From: Alphaproteobacteria bacterium
GTDB taxonomy: Bacteria > Pseudomonadota > Alphaproteobacteria > Rhizobiales > Xanthobacteraceae
Assembly (NCBI GenBank): GCA_005884685.1
Contig: VBAH01000012.1
Location: 1-64,000 of the forward strand
Reading direction: 5' to 3'
DNA length: 64,000 bases
Part shown: piece after piece, positions 15,599 to 24,240 of the stretch
Position numbering within the stretch: position 1 is the stretch's first letter
How the letters are laid out: each line of letters starts with the position of its first letter
Translations under genes and position numbers: made by a program
Notes under the pieces: model-generated
Database searches by the model: none
The model's input: the letters and a program-made list of their open reading frames with translations, nothing else
Told to the model about the DNA's origin: nothing

Positions 15599-16519
15599 TT
15601 ACGCCACCATCGCGAACATCTCCTTGCCGTACATGGTCCGCGCATCGGCCCAGAGCGGCTGCACCGCCTTTGCGAACAGCGCGTGCTCGTCGGCTGTGAT
15701 TTCGGCGATCTCGCAACCTTGATCGACGATCGCCCGGCGCGAGGCGACGTCCTCCTCCTCCGCCAGCCCACGCTGATATTCGACCGAGGCCGCGACCGCC
15801 TCGCGCATCGCGTTCTGCAAATCGCTCGGCCACGCGTCGAACGCGGTGCGATGCAGGAAGATCGGACGCGAGATGTAGAAGTGGTTCGTCACCGAATGAT
15901 AGTGGTGAAACTTGTGCACCCCATAGGTGACCGTATTGGCGAACGGATTTTCCTGCGCGTCGATCGTGCCGGCCTTGATCGCGGCGATCGCCTCGGTCAG
16001 GTCCCAGCGCAGCGGCACGGCGCCGAGCAATTCGAAGGTGCGCGCCTGCACGTCGCTCGGCAGCACGCGGATGCGCATGCCGGTGAGGTCGGCGGGCGTG
16101 CGCACGGCGCGCACTTTGTTGGAGATCTGGCGGAAGCCGTTCTCGTACCAGCCGAGGATGCGGTAGTTCACGCGGGCCTCGATCTTGCTGGCGAGGAATG
16201 TGCCGAGCTCGCCGTCCATCGCGGCGCGCGCGGTTTCGTTCTGGGAAAACAGGAACGGCAGGTCGACGAAGCCAAGCTCCGGCACGCGATCGGTCAGGTA
16301 GCTCGACGACTGGTACCCAAGCGTCAGCACGCCGCTTTCGACCAGCCACAGGATGTCTTCGGCGCGATAGCCGAAATCCATGATATTCCAGACGTATTTC
16401 ACCACGATCCGGTCGCCGAACTGTTGCGCCAGCCGCTCGCCGATGAACTTCAGCGCCCTGGAAAAGCCGGTGGTCGCCGGGCCGTAGCCGCCCATGCGGA
16501 TCTGGATCGCTTTGGCCAT
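15599..16519 (-). CDS. TRAP-type (DctP family) substrate-binding protein without signal peptide
   Basis: A 306-residue protein with the DctP fold signature: LVESGVLTLGYQSSSYL, DLPFLFS, the ligand-binding block LTGMRIRVLPSDVQARTFELLGAVP and AGTIDAQENPFANTV. TRAP binding proteins normally capture organic acids in the periplasm, but here the mature domain begins at once (MAKAIQIRMGGYGP) with no signal peptide. AAGGGG precedes the ATG, and a stop codon lies 12 codons upstream in frame, so no leader is hidden. No TRAP membrane subunits are nearby. It is divergent from the acyl-CoA synthetase gene with a 67-bp gap. A cytoplasmic role is possible. Confidence 0.78.
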   Translation of the reverse strand: MAKAIQIRMGGYGPATTGFSRALKFIGERLAQQFGDRIVVKYVWNIMDFGYRAEDILWLVESGVLTLGYQSSSYLTDRVPELGFVDLPFLFSQNETARAAMDGELGTFLASKIEARVNYRILGWYENGFRQISNKVRAVRTPADLTGMRIRVLPSDVQARTFELLGAVPLRWDLTEAIAAIKAGTIDAQENPFANTVTYGVHKFHHYHSVTNHFYISRPIFLHRTAFDAWPSDLQNAMREAVAASVEYQRGLAEEEDVASRRAIVDQGCEIAEITADEHALFAKAVQPLWADARTMYGKEMFAMVA

Positions 16520-16586
16520 TTCGTCCCCTTCAGTTGCGCGTTGCTCATAGCCTCACTAGTTTCGCGGCGCCAGCCGGGACTCGCTC

Positions 16587-18203
16587 ATGCTTCCCAACAT
16601 CCACGACTACGACAGGCTCTACGGCGAATTCCGCTGGCCGAGGCTTGCGCGCTACAACATCGGCGTCGATGTCTGCGACAAATGGGCCGCGCAGGACCCG
16701 GACCGGCTTGCCATTCTGAACGTGCGCGCCGACGGTGCGCACGAAACCATCACCTTCGGCTGGCTGCGCGCGACCTCCAACCGTCTCGCCAATACGCTCG
16801 CCGCACACGGCATCGCGCGCCGCGATCGCGTTGCGGTGCTGCTGCCGCAGACGCCGGAGGCTGCCGCCGGCCACATCGCGATCTACAAGCTCGGCGCGGT
16901 CGCGGTGCCGCTGGCGATCCTGTTCGGCGTCGATGCGCTGAGCTACCGGCTGCAGAACGCCGGCGTGAAGGCGGTCATCACCAACGCGCAGGGGCTGGCC
17001 AGGCTCGCCGAGATCCGCGGCGAGTTGCCGGGCCTCACGCTCGCTCTGTCGATCGACGGACCGGGCGACGGCGCGCTCGGCCTGCATGAGACCATCGCGC
17101 ACGCCTCCGATCAATTCACGCCGGCCCACACCACGCCGGACGATCCGGCGCTGATGATCTTCACCTCCGGCACGACGGGTCAGGCCAAGGGCGCGCTGCA
17201 CGGACATCGCGTCGTGCTCGGGCATCTGCCGGGCGTCGAGATGCCGCATGATTTTTTCCCGCAAGCCGGCGACCGGTTCTGGACGCCGGCCGACTGGGCG
17301 TGGGCCGGCGGGCTGCTCGATTGCCTGCTGCCGAGCCTGCATCACGGCGTGCCGGTGGTCGCGCGCAAGTTCGAGAAGTTCGATCCCGAGGAAGCGTTTG
17401 CGCTGCTTGCCAAAACGCAAGTGCGCAACGCCTTCATCCCGCCGACCGCGCTGCGCATGCTGCGCTCGGCGCGCTCCCCCAAGGGACGCCACGACATCGC
17501 CCTGCGCACGCTCGGCTCGGGCGGCGAGTCGCTCGGCGCCGAGACCTACGAGTGGGGCCGCGCGGCGTTCGGGCTGACCATCAACGAGTTCTACGGCCAG
17601 ACCGAGTGCAACCTGGTGCTCTCTTCGTGCCAGATGATCGGCGTGTCCAAGCCGGGCGCGATCGGCAAGCCGGTCCCCGGCCACGATGTGGCAGTGATCC
17701 GCGCCGATGGATCGCGCGCGGATGCCGGTGAGCTTGGCCAGATCGCGGTAAAGCGGCCCGACCCGGTGATGTTCCTGGAGTATTGGGGAAGGCCGGAAGC
17801 GACCGCGCAGAAATTCATCGGCGACTGGATGGCCACCGGCGATCAGGGCACCGTCGACGACGAGGGCTACATCACTTTCGTGGGGCGCGACGACGATGTC
17901 ATCACGTCGAGCGGCTATCGCATCGGGCCGGGCGAGATCGAGGATTGCCTGATCAAGCATCCGGCGGTCGCGCTCGCGGCCGTGATCGGCAAGCCCGATC
18001 CGGTGCGCACCGAGATCGTGAAGGCCTTCATCGTGCTCAAATCCGGCTATCGGGGTTCCGATGCGCTCGCCGGCGAAGTGCGCGATTTCGTGCGTACCCG
18101 GCTGTCGGCGCATGAATATCCGCGCGAGGTGTCCTTCATCACCGAAATGCCGATGACGACCACCGGCAAGATCATCCGCCGTCTGCTGCGCGATCAGGCT
18201 TGA
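16587..18203 (+). CDS. AMP-forming acyl-CoA synthetase
   Basis: A 538-residue cytoplasmic enzyme of the ANL superfamily that activates a carboxylic acid to its CoA thioester through an acyl-AMP. Motifs: P-loop IFTSGTTGQAKGAL (about 191-204), adenine-binding region INEFYGQTECNL, hinge region DQGTVDDEGYITFVGRDDD and a C-terminal TTTGKIIRR with the catalytic lysine. The overall shape resembles medium-chain or aryl acyl-CoA synthetases; the substrate cannot be told from motifs. The start MLPNIHDYDRLYGEF is the only good one, although the ribosome binding site is weak. It is divergent from the TRAP-like gene. Confidence 0.88.
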   Translation: MLPNIHDYDRLYGEFRWPRLARYNIGVDVCDKWAAQDPDRLAILNVRADGAHETITFGWLRATSNRLANTLAAHGIARRDRVAVLLPQTPEAAAGHIAIYKLGAVAVPLAILFGVDALSYRLQNAGVKAVITNAQGLARLAEIRGELPGLTLALSIDGPGDGALGLHETIAHASDQFTPAHTTPDDPALMIFTSGTTGQAKGALHGHRVVLGHLPGVEMPHDFFPQAGDRFWTPADWAWAGGLLDCLLPSLHHGVPVVARKFEKFDPEEAFALLAKTQVRNAFIPPTALRMLRSARSPKGRHDIALRTLGSGGESLGAETYEWGRAAFGLTINEFYGQTECNLVLSSCQMIGVSKPGAIGKPVPGHDVAVIRADGSRADAGELGQIAVKRPDPVMFLEYWGRPEATAQKFIGDWMATGDQGTVDDEGYITFVGRDDDVITSSGYRIGPGEIEDCLIKHPAVALAAVIGKPDPVRTEIVKAFIVLKSGYRGSDALAGEVRDFVRTRLSAHEYPREVSFITEMPMTTTGKIIRRLLRDQA

Positions 18204-18210
18204 CCCGCAC

Positions 18211-18290
18211 TCCGCTCATTCCCGCGCAAGCGGGAATCCAGTTCTTTCTTTTCCGGGCTCTGGGTCCCCGCTTTCACGGGGACGAACGGA
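18211..18290. repeat. Palindromic repeat, family A, copy 1
   Basis: Two hairpins in a fixed order: CATTCCCGCGCAAGCGGGAAT and GTCCCCGCTTTCACGGGGAC, ending in GAACGGA. Five more copies occur in the window (near 32856, 39953, 45764, 58726 and 60963). Here it lies between converging gene ends (18203 and 18298). Confidence 0.85.
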
Positions 18291-18297
18291 GAACAAT

Positions 18298-19476
18298 TCA
18301 TCTCGTGCGATTGCGCAGCGTCTTTGCGGCCGTAACCGCCACGCGCCGCAGCGTTTCGAAGTGCCGCGCGATATGGAATTGCGCCAGCGCCGCACGGCCC
18401 GGTGCGATCAGGAGATCGGTGAGCGCGAGGCGCTCGCACCAGAGATGGTCGATCATCGGATGGTCGGCGGTGGCGCAGGAGTCCGTTTGCGCGATGGCTT
18501 CATCCGCCAGAAGCTGCTGCGTGAGAGCGAGCGTGAGCTGCACGCCGGGTGAGAAACTCGCGTGCGCCTCGTCGTAGGCGATTTTCCAGAACCAGGCGCG
18601 GTCGCCGGCGGAGAGCGTGATGGCGGCGGCAAGCGGCATCTCGCCGCGCGTCAACCGGTCGATCCGCACGCGGTTGTCGGCGGACAGTGCGGCGATCGCG
18701 CTTTGCACGAAATGCAGCACGTCGGCGTTCTGCCGCGCGGCGGTGCCGGCGCGGCCTTTCCAGCCCGCCGCTTCGATCATCAGGTAGTCGGCCAGCGCGG
18801 GCGCGATTGCCCCGGGCTCATGCGCGGAAACGAACGTTACCGCGCCCTTTTCGTCGAGCCGGCGCCGCTGGCGCCGCAACTCCTTGCGCTTCTTGTGCGC
18901 GACGTGATCGAGATAGCTCGCGCGCTCGTCCGGCGCGAGCAGCGCGCGCGCGTGCTCGCCGAAATGCGCCGCAGCGCCGCCATGCTGCGCCAGCACACGC
19001 GCCATCGCCTCGGCAAAAGCGCCATCGCGCGCGATCAGCGGCAGCACGACCAGTTGCGGCAAGCGCGCGTCTGCCTCGACATGCGCGAGCAGCGCCCCGA
19101 TCGCACCGTCGGCCTCGTCGCGATCCACCAGCGGCACGCCGAGCGGCGCGTACGGATGCGTCCAGCCGGTGAGCGTCGTCATCAGGCCGTAGCGGCGCTC
19201 GATGCGCAGCGGAAACAGCCCGATCAGCCGCTGCGGCGCTATGTTCGACCACACCAGCACGGCGCCGACATCCGCGCCGAATACCGGCGCCGCGGCGAGC
19301 GCGAAGGCCGGATCGTAGAACACGTTGGGCTCGAGTGCGCGGCCGCTCAGATCGCGCCATGCGCCGCGGATCTCAGCCAACGCTGCCAGCGTCCGCCACT
19401 CGGCGCGGCCGATGGCACGCGGTGAAGCGTCGGCGCGCTCCCGCGCAAAGCTGGCGGAAGCGGGACGCGCGCTCAT
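18298..19476 (-). CDS. CelD-like GNAT-fold acyltransferase
   Basis: A 392-residue cytoplasmic protein of the BcsL/CelD (GNAT) type, a family associated with polysaccharide synthesis. Typical segments are AEIRGAWRDLSGRALEPNVFYDPAFALA, YLDHVAHKKRKELRRQRRRL (about 185-204), LPLAAAITLSAGDRAWFWKIAYDE and ASFSPGVQLTLALTQ. The start at 19476 overlaps the stop of the flippase gene (ATGA), so the two are translated together. The context suggests modification of a sugar or precursor that the flippase moves. Substrate unknown. Confidence 0.78.
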   Translation of the reverse strand: MSARPASASFARERADASPRAIGRAEWRTLAALAEIRGAWRDLSGRALEPNVFYDPAFALAAAPVFGADVGAVLVWSNIAPQRLIGLFPLRIERRYGLMTTLTGWTHPYAPLGVPLVDRDEADGAIGALLAHVEADARLPQLVVLPLIARDGAFAEAMARVLAQHGGAAAHFGEHARALLAPDERASYLDHVAHKKRKELRRQRRRLDEKGAVTFVSAHEPGAIAPALADYLMIEAAGWKGRAGTAARQNADVLHFVQSAIAALSADNRVRIDRLTRGEMPLAAAITLSAGDRAWFWKIAYDEAHASFSPGVQLTLALTQQLLADEAIAQTDSCATADHPMIDHLWCERLALTDLLIAPGRAALAQFHIARHFETLRRVAVTAAKTLRNRTR

Positions 19477-20867
19477 GGCTTTTTCGGCCGCCAGACGAAC
19501 ACGTGCAGCCCGAGGCGCTGCTTGGTCACGCCGTAGAGCAGCACCGATTCCAGGATCATCGCGCCCGAGATCGCGATCGCCGCACCGGCGACGCCGAACA
19601 GCGGGATCAGCACGACGCACAGCGCGATGTTGGCGAGAAAGGCCGAAGCGTAGACAACCGCGCAGGCGCGCTGTTCGCCGACCATGTTGAGCAGCCGCTC
19701 GACCGGGCCGATGGTGGCGCGCGCGAGCGGGCCGATCGCCAGAATGAACATCAGGTAGTAGCCGTCGACGAATTGCGCGCCGAACAGCCAGAGCAGCGGC
19801 TTGCCGAGCGCGAGGATCAGAACCGTCGCGGCCAACGAGGGCCAGAACGTCCACTTGATCGAGTCGGCGAGGAAGGCGGAGAGCTCCGCCTTGTTGCCGC
19901 TGATGTGATATTCGGAAAACTTGTGCGCGACCGCGGCCGACACCGAGAAATAGACGAACGCAACCAGCGCCAGCGTCTTCGCCGCCGCATAGTACACCGC
20001 GACTTCCTCGGGCCGGCGGTACTGCTGCAGCACGATCACGTCCGCGTAGGTGAGCAGCAGGTAGAAGCCTTCCACCATGAAGATCGGCACCGAGACGGCG
20101 AGCCAGGTGCGCGGCAGGTAGGCCTTCGGCCCCGGTGCGACCTTCGACTTGAGCCGGGCGTTCATCACCAAAGTCTGGCCGATGACCGTCAGCCACGTGG
20201 TCGCGACCGCGGCGAGCATCGCGGTCGAGGCATCGGTCGGAAGCTTGAGCGCATAGAATGCCGCCATCACGCCGATCAGCAGCACCGAGCGGATGATGTA
20301 GGCCGGCATCAGCGCAAGATTGATCCAGTCGAACGAGCGCGCGATTCCGTCCTGTGCGCGGCCGAGCGTGAACAGCGGCAGGCAGACACACGCGATATAA
20401 AGCGGGATCACCTCGTAGGAATGCACCCATGCGCCGAACAGCCAGATGCCGAATGCGGCGATCAGCGCCCAGGCGGTCGCGAGGGCAACGACGATCCAGC
20501 GCGAACCTGAGAGAAAGCCGCGCAGCAGGTCGAACTGCTTCGAGCCGGCATATTCGGGAATGAAGCGCTGCGCCGAGGAGGCGAGCCCGAAATCGATGAC
20601 GCCGCCGAGCAGCAGCACCCAAGTCCACACATAGACGTAGACGCCGAACTCGAACGAGCCCATCCAGCGCGCGAGCAGCACCTGCGTGAGATAGACGAGC
20701 GCCGCGCTCGCGACGCGGATCAGGAACGCAGTGCCGGCGGCGCGCTGCGCGCGCGAGCGGTCGGAATGATCGGTGAGCCAGCCGCGCACCGCATCGATCG
20801 TGCGCGCCAGAAACGGCGCACGCGTGCTCTCGGTCAACGCCACGTCCACGCTCCGGCTCGTCCCCAT
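19473..20867 (-). CDS. Polysaccharide/oligosaccharide flippase (Wzx-like)
   Basis: A 464-residue inner-membrane protein of the MOP superfamily with about 12-14 helices. The N-terminal region RAQRAAGTAFLIRVASAALVYLTQVLLARWMGSFEFGVYVYVW and the internal SSAQRFIPEYAG are typical of polysaccharide biosynthesis flippases. It would translocate lipid-linked sugars. Its stop overlaps the start of the CelD-like gene. No glycosyltransferase gene is present in the neighbourhood, so the cluster is partial or works with distant genes. The start MGTSRSVDV lies right after an intergenic region rich in repeats. Confidence 0.85.
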   Translation of the reverse strand: MGTSRSVDVALTESTRAPFLARTIDAVRGWLTDHSDRSRAQRAAGTAFLIRVASAALVYLTQVLLARWMGSFEFGVYVYVWTWVLLLGGVIDFGLASSAQRFIPEYAGSKQFDLLRGFLSGSRWIVVALATAWALIAAFGIWLFGAWVHSYEVIPLYIACVCLPLFTLGRAQDGIARSFDWINLALMPAYIIRSVLLIGVMAAFYALKLPTDASTAMLAAVATTWLTVIGQTLVMNARLKSKVAPGPKAYLPRTWLAVSVPIFMVEGFYLLLTYADVIVLQQYRRPEEVAVYYAAAKTLALVAFVYFSVSAAVAHKFSEYHISGNKAELSAFLADSIKWTFWPSLAATVLILALGKPLLWLFGAQFVDGYYLMFILAIGPLARATIGPVERLLNMVGEQRACAVVYASAFLANIALCVVLIPLFGVAGAAIAISGAMILESVLLYGVTKQRLGLHVFVWRPKKP

Positions 20868-20984
20868 CCAGCAAGTCCTAGCAAGGGCTGCTTAACGTTC
20901 GGTTCGGGGGGCAGGGGGAATCGCCGGAATTGGCCGCATGAGTAAAAGAGTATTGAAATCAGTTAGTTAAGAGAGGGGGACGGC

Positions 20985-21395
20985 ACGGCGCGCCGTCTCG
21001 GGACGCCGGGATAAGCCCGCCATGACGAGCGCGTTGCGTGATTGCGTAGCCCGGATGAAGCGAAGCGCAATCCGGGGTCGGCCCGACAGAGCGCGCCGCG
21101 CTCTCCCGGATTTCGCTGCGCTTCATCCGGGCTACATATCTCTTCGTCATGCCCTGCCCCCGCCTTCGCGGGCGCAGGCTCTTGTGCCGGGCATCCCGCT
21201 TAGGAGGGCTCGGTGCGCCCCTCAGAGAGATGGCCGGGACAAGCCCGGCCATGACGAATCCCCTGCTGGGTCGCACATGCGGGACCGCCCCCCTCTTCCC
21301 TTTAATCTTTCCCCCGCTTGCGGGGGAGGGTAGGGGTGGGGGAGCGATCCCGGGTTGGTGACGCGTCATTTCATGCCGCGCCGCGCCGGGACACA
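20985..21395. repeat. Mosaic of several palindromic repeats in a 539-bp gene-free stretch
   Basis: The interval 20868-21406 contains no credible gene. It holds GACGCCGGGATAAGCCCGCCATGACG-like halves, a long inverted repeat at 21047-21135 (AGCCCGGATGAAGCG paired with CGCTTCATCCGGGCT), CCGGGACAAGCCCGG at 21235-21250, the CCCCCGCTTGCGGGGG hairpin near 21311, and at 21369-21395 one half of the element at 22414-22565 (TTTCATGC...GGGACACA). Short reading frames here are repeat translations. Confidence 0.75.
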
Positions 21396-21406
21396 GGTTG
21401 GATGCG

Positions 21407-21712
21407 TTAGTCGATCACCTCGACCACGCGGCGGCTGGACGGGTCGACCAGCACGACGTCGTCGCCGGTGTAGACATACCGGTAGGAGCTGAACGCCGGC
21501 CCCCAGGTCGAAGGCACGGGGGCGAGTTCCACGTCGGCCGGAAGCGTCGCGCCGACCGTCACCCGCGACTGCATATGGAACGGGCGCACCTTTTCCTTCA
21601 CGACGTATTCCTTGATCACCTTGCGCTGTTCCGGCGCGATCACGACGGTTTGCGACAGCGCAGGACCGGCCAGCACGACAAGCGCGGTGGCCGCGAGCAG
21701 TAGACGTTTCAT
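21407..21712 (-). CDS. DUF1236 secreted protein
   Basis: A 101-residue protein with a clear signal peptide (MKRLLLAATALVVLAGPALSQ) and a single DUF1236 module: VIAPEQRKVIKEYVVKEKV, then SRVTVGATLPADVELAPVP and the C-terminal SYRYVYTGDDVVLVDPSSRRVVEVID. DUF1236 proteins are common periplasmic proteins of Hyphomicrobiales with no assigned function. GAGGAGGAGG stands before the ATG. It is divergent from the His/Gly-rich secreted protein gene. Confidence 0.88.
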   Translation of the reverse strand: MKRLLLAATALVVLAGPALSQTVVIAPEQRKVIKEYVVKEKVRPFHMQSRVTVGATLPADVELAPVPSTWGPAFSSYRYVYTGDDVVLVDPSSRRVVEVID

Positions 21713-21899
21713 GAGTGAACTCCTCCTCCTCACCGTCCCGAGCACCAATGCAACGCGGGCGAAACCGTTCCAGGAACCGGGCAAGTTCGGCGCGCGAAAA
21801 CAATTCCGGTTGGCAGCACTTGGGCGGAACATTGGAACGCACCTTCTGTTGAGCGGACAGCGCGCCCCGGATGCGCCGGGCGCCAGAGGAGGAAGCGTC

Positions 21900-22403
21900 A
21901 TGAAGATCGCGTGCTCTGCTCTCCTGATCGCGGGAGCAGCTCTGTTTGCCGGGCCGTCCGGTGCAATCGCGGCGCCGGCCAGCGGCGGCGCCATCAAGGC
22001 CGCGGCCGAGGAAATCGGCATCGGTGAATCCGTCCACTGCCGTCCGTTCCGCCACGCGCACCCCCGCTGGCACCGCTGGCGTCATGGCTGCCGCGGCGCT
22101 GGCGTCATGATTTACGAGCGCGGGCCGCGCTTCCGTCATCGTTACGGTTACGGCGTGCGCGAAGAGTTCCGCGGCGGCTTCCGCAGCGGGTCTTCGGTGC
22201 GCGGCAGCACGACGATCAGGAGCGGTGCGGGCGAGGTTTCGCCGCGCGCGACGACCTCAGGCGGGCAGGCCCAGCAGGGCGGAGGCGCCGCGATCGGTGG
22301 CCGGCAGATGAACAGCGCTCCGACCGGCCAGAGCGCGGGCGGCCAGCACGGTGGCGGCCAGCACGGCGGCGGCCAGCATCGCGGCGAGGAGAAGAAGCAG
22401 TAA
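21900..22403 (+). CDS. Secreted His/Arg/Gly-rich protein
   Basis: A 167-residue exported protein: signal peptide MKIACSALLIAGAALFAGPSGAIAA, then a basic, histidine-rich middle (RPFRHAHPRWHRWRHGCRG, RFRHRYGYG) and a flexible tail ending in three GGQH(G) units. Ribosome binding site GAGGAGGAAG. I do not recognise a family. Its composition suggests an envelope protein that could bind metal or nucleic acid, but nothing proves this. Only two cysteines follow the signal peptide, so a disulphide is possible. Confidence 0.72.
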   Translation: MKIACSALLIAGAALFAGPSGAIAAPASGGAIKAAAEEIGIGESVHCRPFRHAHPRWHRWRHGCRGAGVMIYERGPRFRHRYGYGVREEFRGGFRSGSSVRGSTTIRSGAGEVSPRATTSGGQAQQGGGAAIGGRQMNSAPTGQSAGGQHGGGQHGGGQHRGEEKKQ

Positions 22404-22413
22404 CAACAACCTG

Positions 22414-22565
22414 TGTCCCGGACGCGGTGCGGCGTGAAACGGTGCACCGCAGAGCCGGGACCGCACGCCCCCTCCCTTTATCCCTCCCCCGCTTGCGGGG
22501 GAGGGATAAAGGGAGGGGGGCGGGTCAGCCGGCGCATCATTTCATGCTGCGCAGCGCCCGGGACA
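22414..22565. repeat. Nested inverted repeat
   Basis: The outer arms are TGTCCCGGACGCGGTGC..GTGAAA (22414-22438) and its imperfect inverse TTTCATGCTGCGCAGCG..GGGACA (22540-22565). Inside lies a strong hairpin, TCCCTTTATCCCTCCCCCGC paired with its inverse around a 4-base loop (22469-22518). One outer arm also occurs alone at 21369-21395, so the arms are mobile relative to their contents. Confidence 0.75.
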
Positions 22566-22637
22566 CAGCTCAATTGAATCCGCCCGGCTAAGCCGGCGTT
22601 TACCGATCTCGCTTAAAGCGGGGCCAGGACAGGCCCC

Positions 22638-23645
22638 ATGGACGGCATCCTCTATTTTCCCCACAAGCTCGCGCGGGTGTTCCTGAGCCTCGGCTCGGGA
22701 TTTTCGCTCACCTCGCTGGGCGCTGCCCTCCTCATCGCCGCGCTGGTGCTGGCGCTGCGCCGCTGGCGGCGCAGCCGTCCGGTGCGTCCCGCCACGCTAT
22801 GGCGCGGACTGTTTCCCGGCGCGATCCTGCGCCATGCCTCGACACACGCCGACGTCGGGTATTTCTGCTTCAACGTGTTCGTCTACGGCCTGATCTTCGG
22901 CTGGGCGGTGCTGTCGTACAAATTCCTCTCCGGCGTCGTCGCCGACGGGCTCGCCGCCGCGTTCGGCACCATTGCACCGACCTCCTGGCCCGATCTCGCG
23001 GCGCGTGCGGCGATCACGCTCGCGCTGTTTCTCGCCTACGAGTTTGGCTACTGGGTCGACCATTATCTCAAGCATCGCGTGCCGGCGCTGTGGGAGCTGC
23101 ACAAGGTGCACCACACCGCGAACGTGCTCACCCCGCTCACCGTGTTCCGCATCCATCCGCTCGACGGGCTGATCTTCTCCAACATTCTCGGCGTGTCGCT
23201 CGGGGTCACCAACGGCGTCGCGAATTATCTCTTCGGCCAACCCGTCGTGCTGTTCTCGATCGGCGACACCAACGTCATCCTGGTGCTGTTCGTGCACGTC
23301 TACGTGCACCTGCAGCACACGCATCTGTGGATCGCGTTCACCGGGCTCGCGGGCCGGATTTTCCTGTCCCCCGCGCATCACCAGATCCATCACTCGAATA
23401 ATCCGCTGCACTTCGACAAGAATCTCGGCAGCTGCCTGGCGATCTGGGACTGGCTGTTCGGCACTCTCTACATTCCGAAGAAAGAGCCGGAACCGATTAC
23501 CTTCGGTGTCAAGGTCGGCGAGGCCGACATGCACTCGCTCAGCGAGCTCTCGATCGCGCCGGTGCAGCGCGCCGCCGCGCACATCGCGCAGTCGCTGCGC
23601 GGCGACGGTGCTCCCCTGCCTCAGTCCCCACGCGTCAGCCCTTGA
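22638..23645 (+). CDS. Sterol desaturase/fatty acid hydroxylase family membrane protein
   Basis: A 335-residue membrane di-iron enzyme. Its histidine clusters are complete: HKVHH (155-159), a middle HVYVHLQHTH, and HHQIHH (247-252), plus an earlier YWVDHYLKH. Several hydrophobic helices surround them (SLGAALLIAALVLAL, FNVFVYGLIFGWAVLSY, AAITLALFLAYEF). Members of this family hydroxylate or desaturate lipids with O2; the lipid is unknown here. Its 3' end overlaps the converging DUF924 gene by 11 bp. Confidence 0.85.
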   Translation: MDGILYFPHKLARVFLSLGSGFSLTSLGAALLIAALVLALRRWRRSRPVRPATLWRGLFPGAILRHASTHADVGYFCFNVFVYGLIFGWAVLSYKFLSGVVADGLAAAFGTIAPTSWPDLAARAAITLALFLAYEFGYWVDHYLKHRVPALWELHKVHHTANVLTPLTVFRIHPLDGLIFSNILGVSLGVTNGVANYLFGQPVVLFSIGDTNVILVLFVHVYVHLQHTHLWIAFTGLAGRIFLSPAHHQIHHSNNPLHFDKNLGSCLAIWDWLFGTLYIPKKEPEPITFGVKVGEADMHSLSELSIAPVQRAAAHIAQSLRGDGAPLPQSPRVSP

Positions 23646-24189
23646 AGCCGTCGGCGTCGAGGTAGGCCTGTTCCTCCGGCGTCGTCGTGCGGCCGAGGAT
23701 GGGGTTGCGATGCGGGAAGCGGCCGAAGCGGCGGATGATGTCGCGGTGCCGCTCCGCGTAGTTCAGGTCCGCGTGGTCCGCGGCGCGGTAAAGCTCGACG
23801 CAACGGTCCTGGTCGACCGATTCTTCCGAATGCATGAACGGCAGGAAGAAAAAGCCGCGCATCTCCTCCGCGACATCCTGGTCGTAGCCGCGCTTGAGCG
23901 CGCGGTTCGCGACCTGGCGCGCGAGCGGATCGGCCACATAGCAGCGCGCGTCGCCGCGGAACATGTTGCGCGCGAACTGATCGAGCACGATGCAGAGCGC
24001 GAGCGCGCCTTCGGCGGTCGCCTCCCAGGATTCGAGCTTGCCGGCGGCGGCCGCCTCGTAGGTGGAAAGGAATTTTCCACGCACCTCGGCGTCGAATGCG
24101 TCGTCGCGCGTGAACCATTTGTCGTAGCCGGCCTCGCCCCAGAAGGCGAGCACCGTGTCGGGGGAGGCGATTTGCTCGGGTGAGCTCAT
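23635..24189 (-). CDS. DUF924 family protein
   Basis: A 184-residue cytoplasmic helical protein with the DUF924 hallmarks VLAFWGEAGYDKWF near the N-terminus, ALCIVLDQFARNMFRGD, FFFLPFMHSE and GRFPHRNPILGR. The fold resembles TPR-like helical repeats. No biochemical function is known to me. The start MSSPEQI at 24189 is supported by GGAGAGGAAA upstream. It converges on, and overlaps, the sterol desaturase-like gene. Confidence 0.9.
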   Translation of the reverse strand: MSSPEQIASPDTVLAFWGEAGYDKWFTRDDAFDAEVRGKFLSTYEAAAAGKLESWEATAEGALALCIVLDQFARNMFRGDARCYVADPLARQVANRALKRGYDQDVAEEMRGFFFLPFMHSEESVDQDRCVELYRAADHADLNYAERHRDIIRRFGRFPHRNPILGRTTTPEEQAYLDADGFKG

Positions 24190-24240
24190 TTGGCGTTTCC
24201 TCTCCGCCAGCATTGAGCAATCACGCCGAAGAGTCGAGAG

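Noticed and set aside
18298-20874. One 858-codon protein covering both the CelD-like gene and the flippase region
   Set aside because: The upstream half is an out-of-frame shadow of the flippase. The family sequence starts at 19476, where the ATGA overlap lies.
20959-21369. Short frames on both strands in the repeat-rich gap
   Set aside because: They encode repeat-derived strings such as MKRSAIRG and PAFAGTS, which are palindrome translations seen at many other loci.
22310-22390. CRISPR-like direct repeats
   Set aside because: The GGCCAGCACGGTGGC units are codons of the GGQHG tail of a secreted protein, without spacers.
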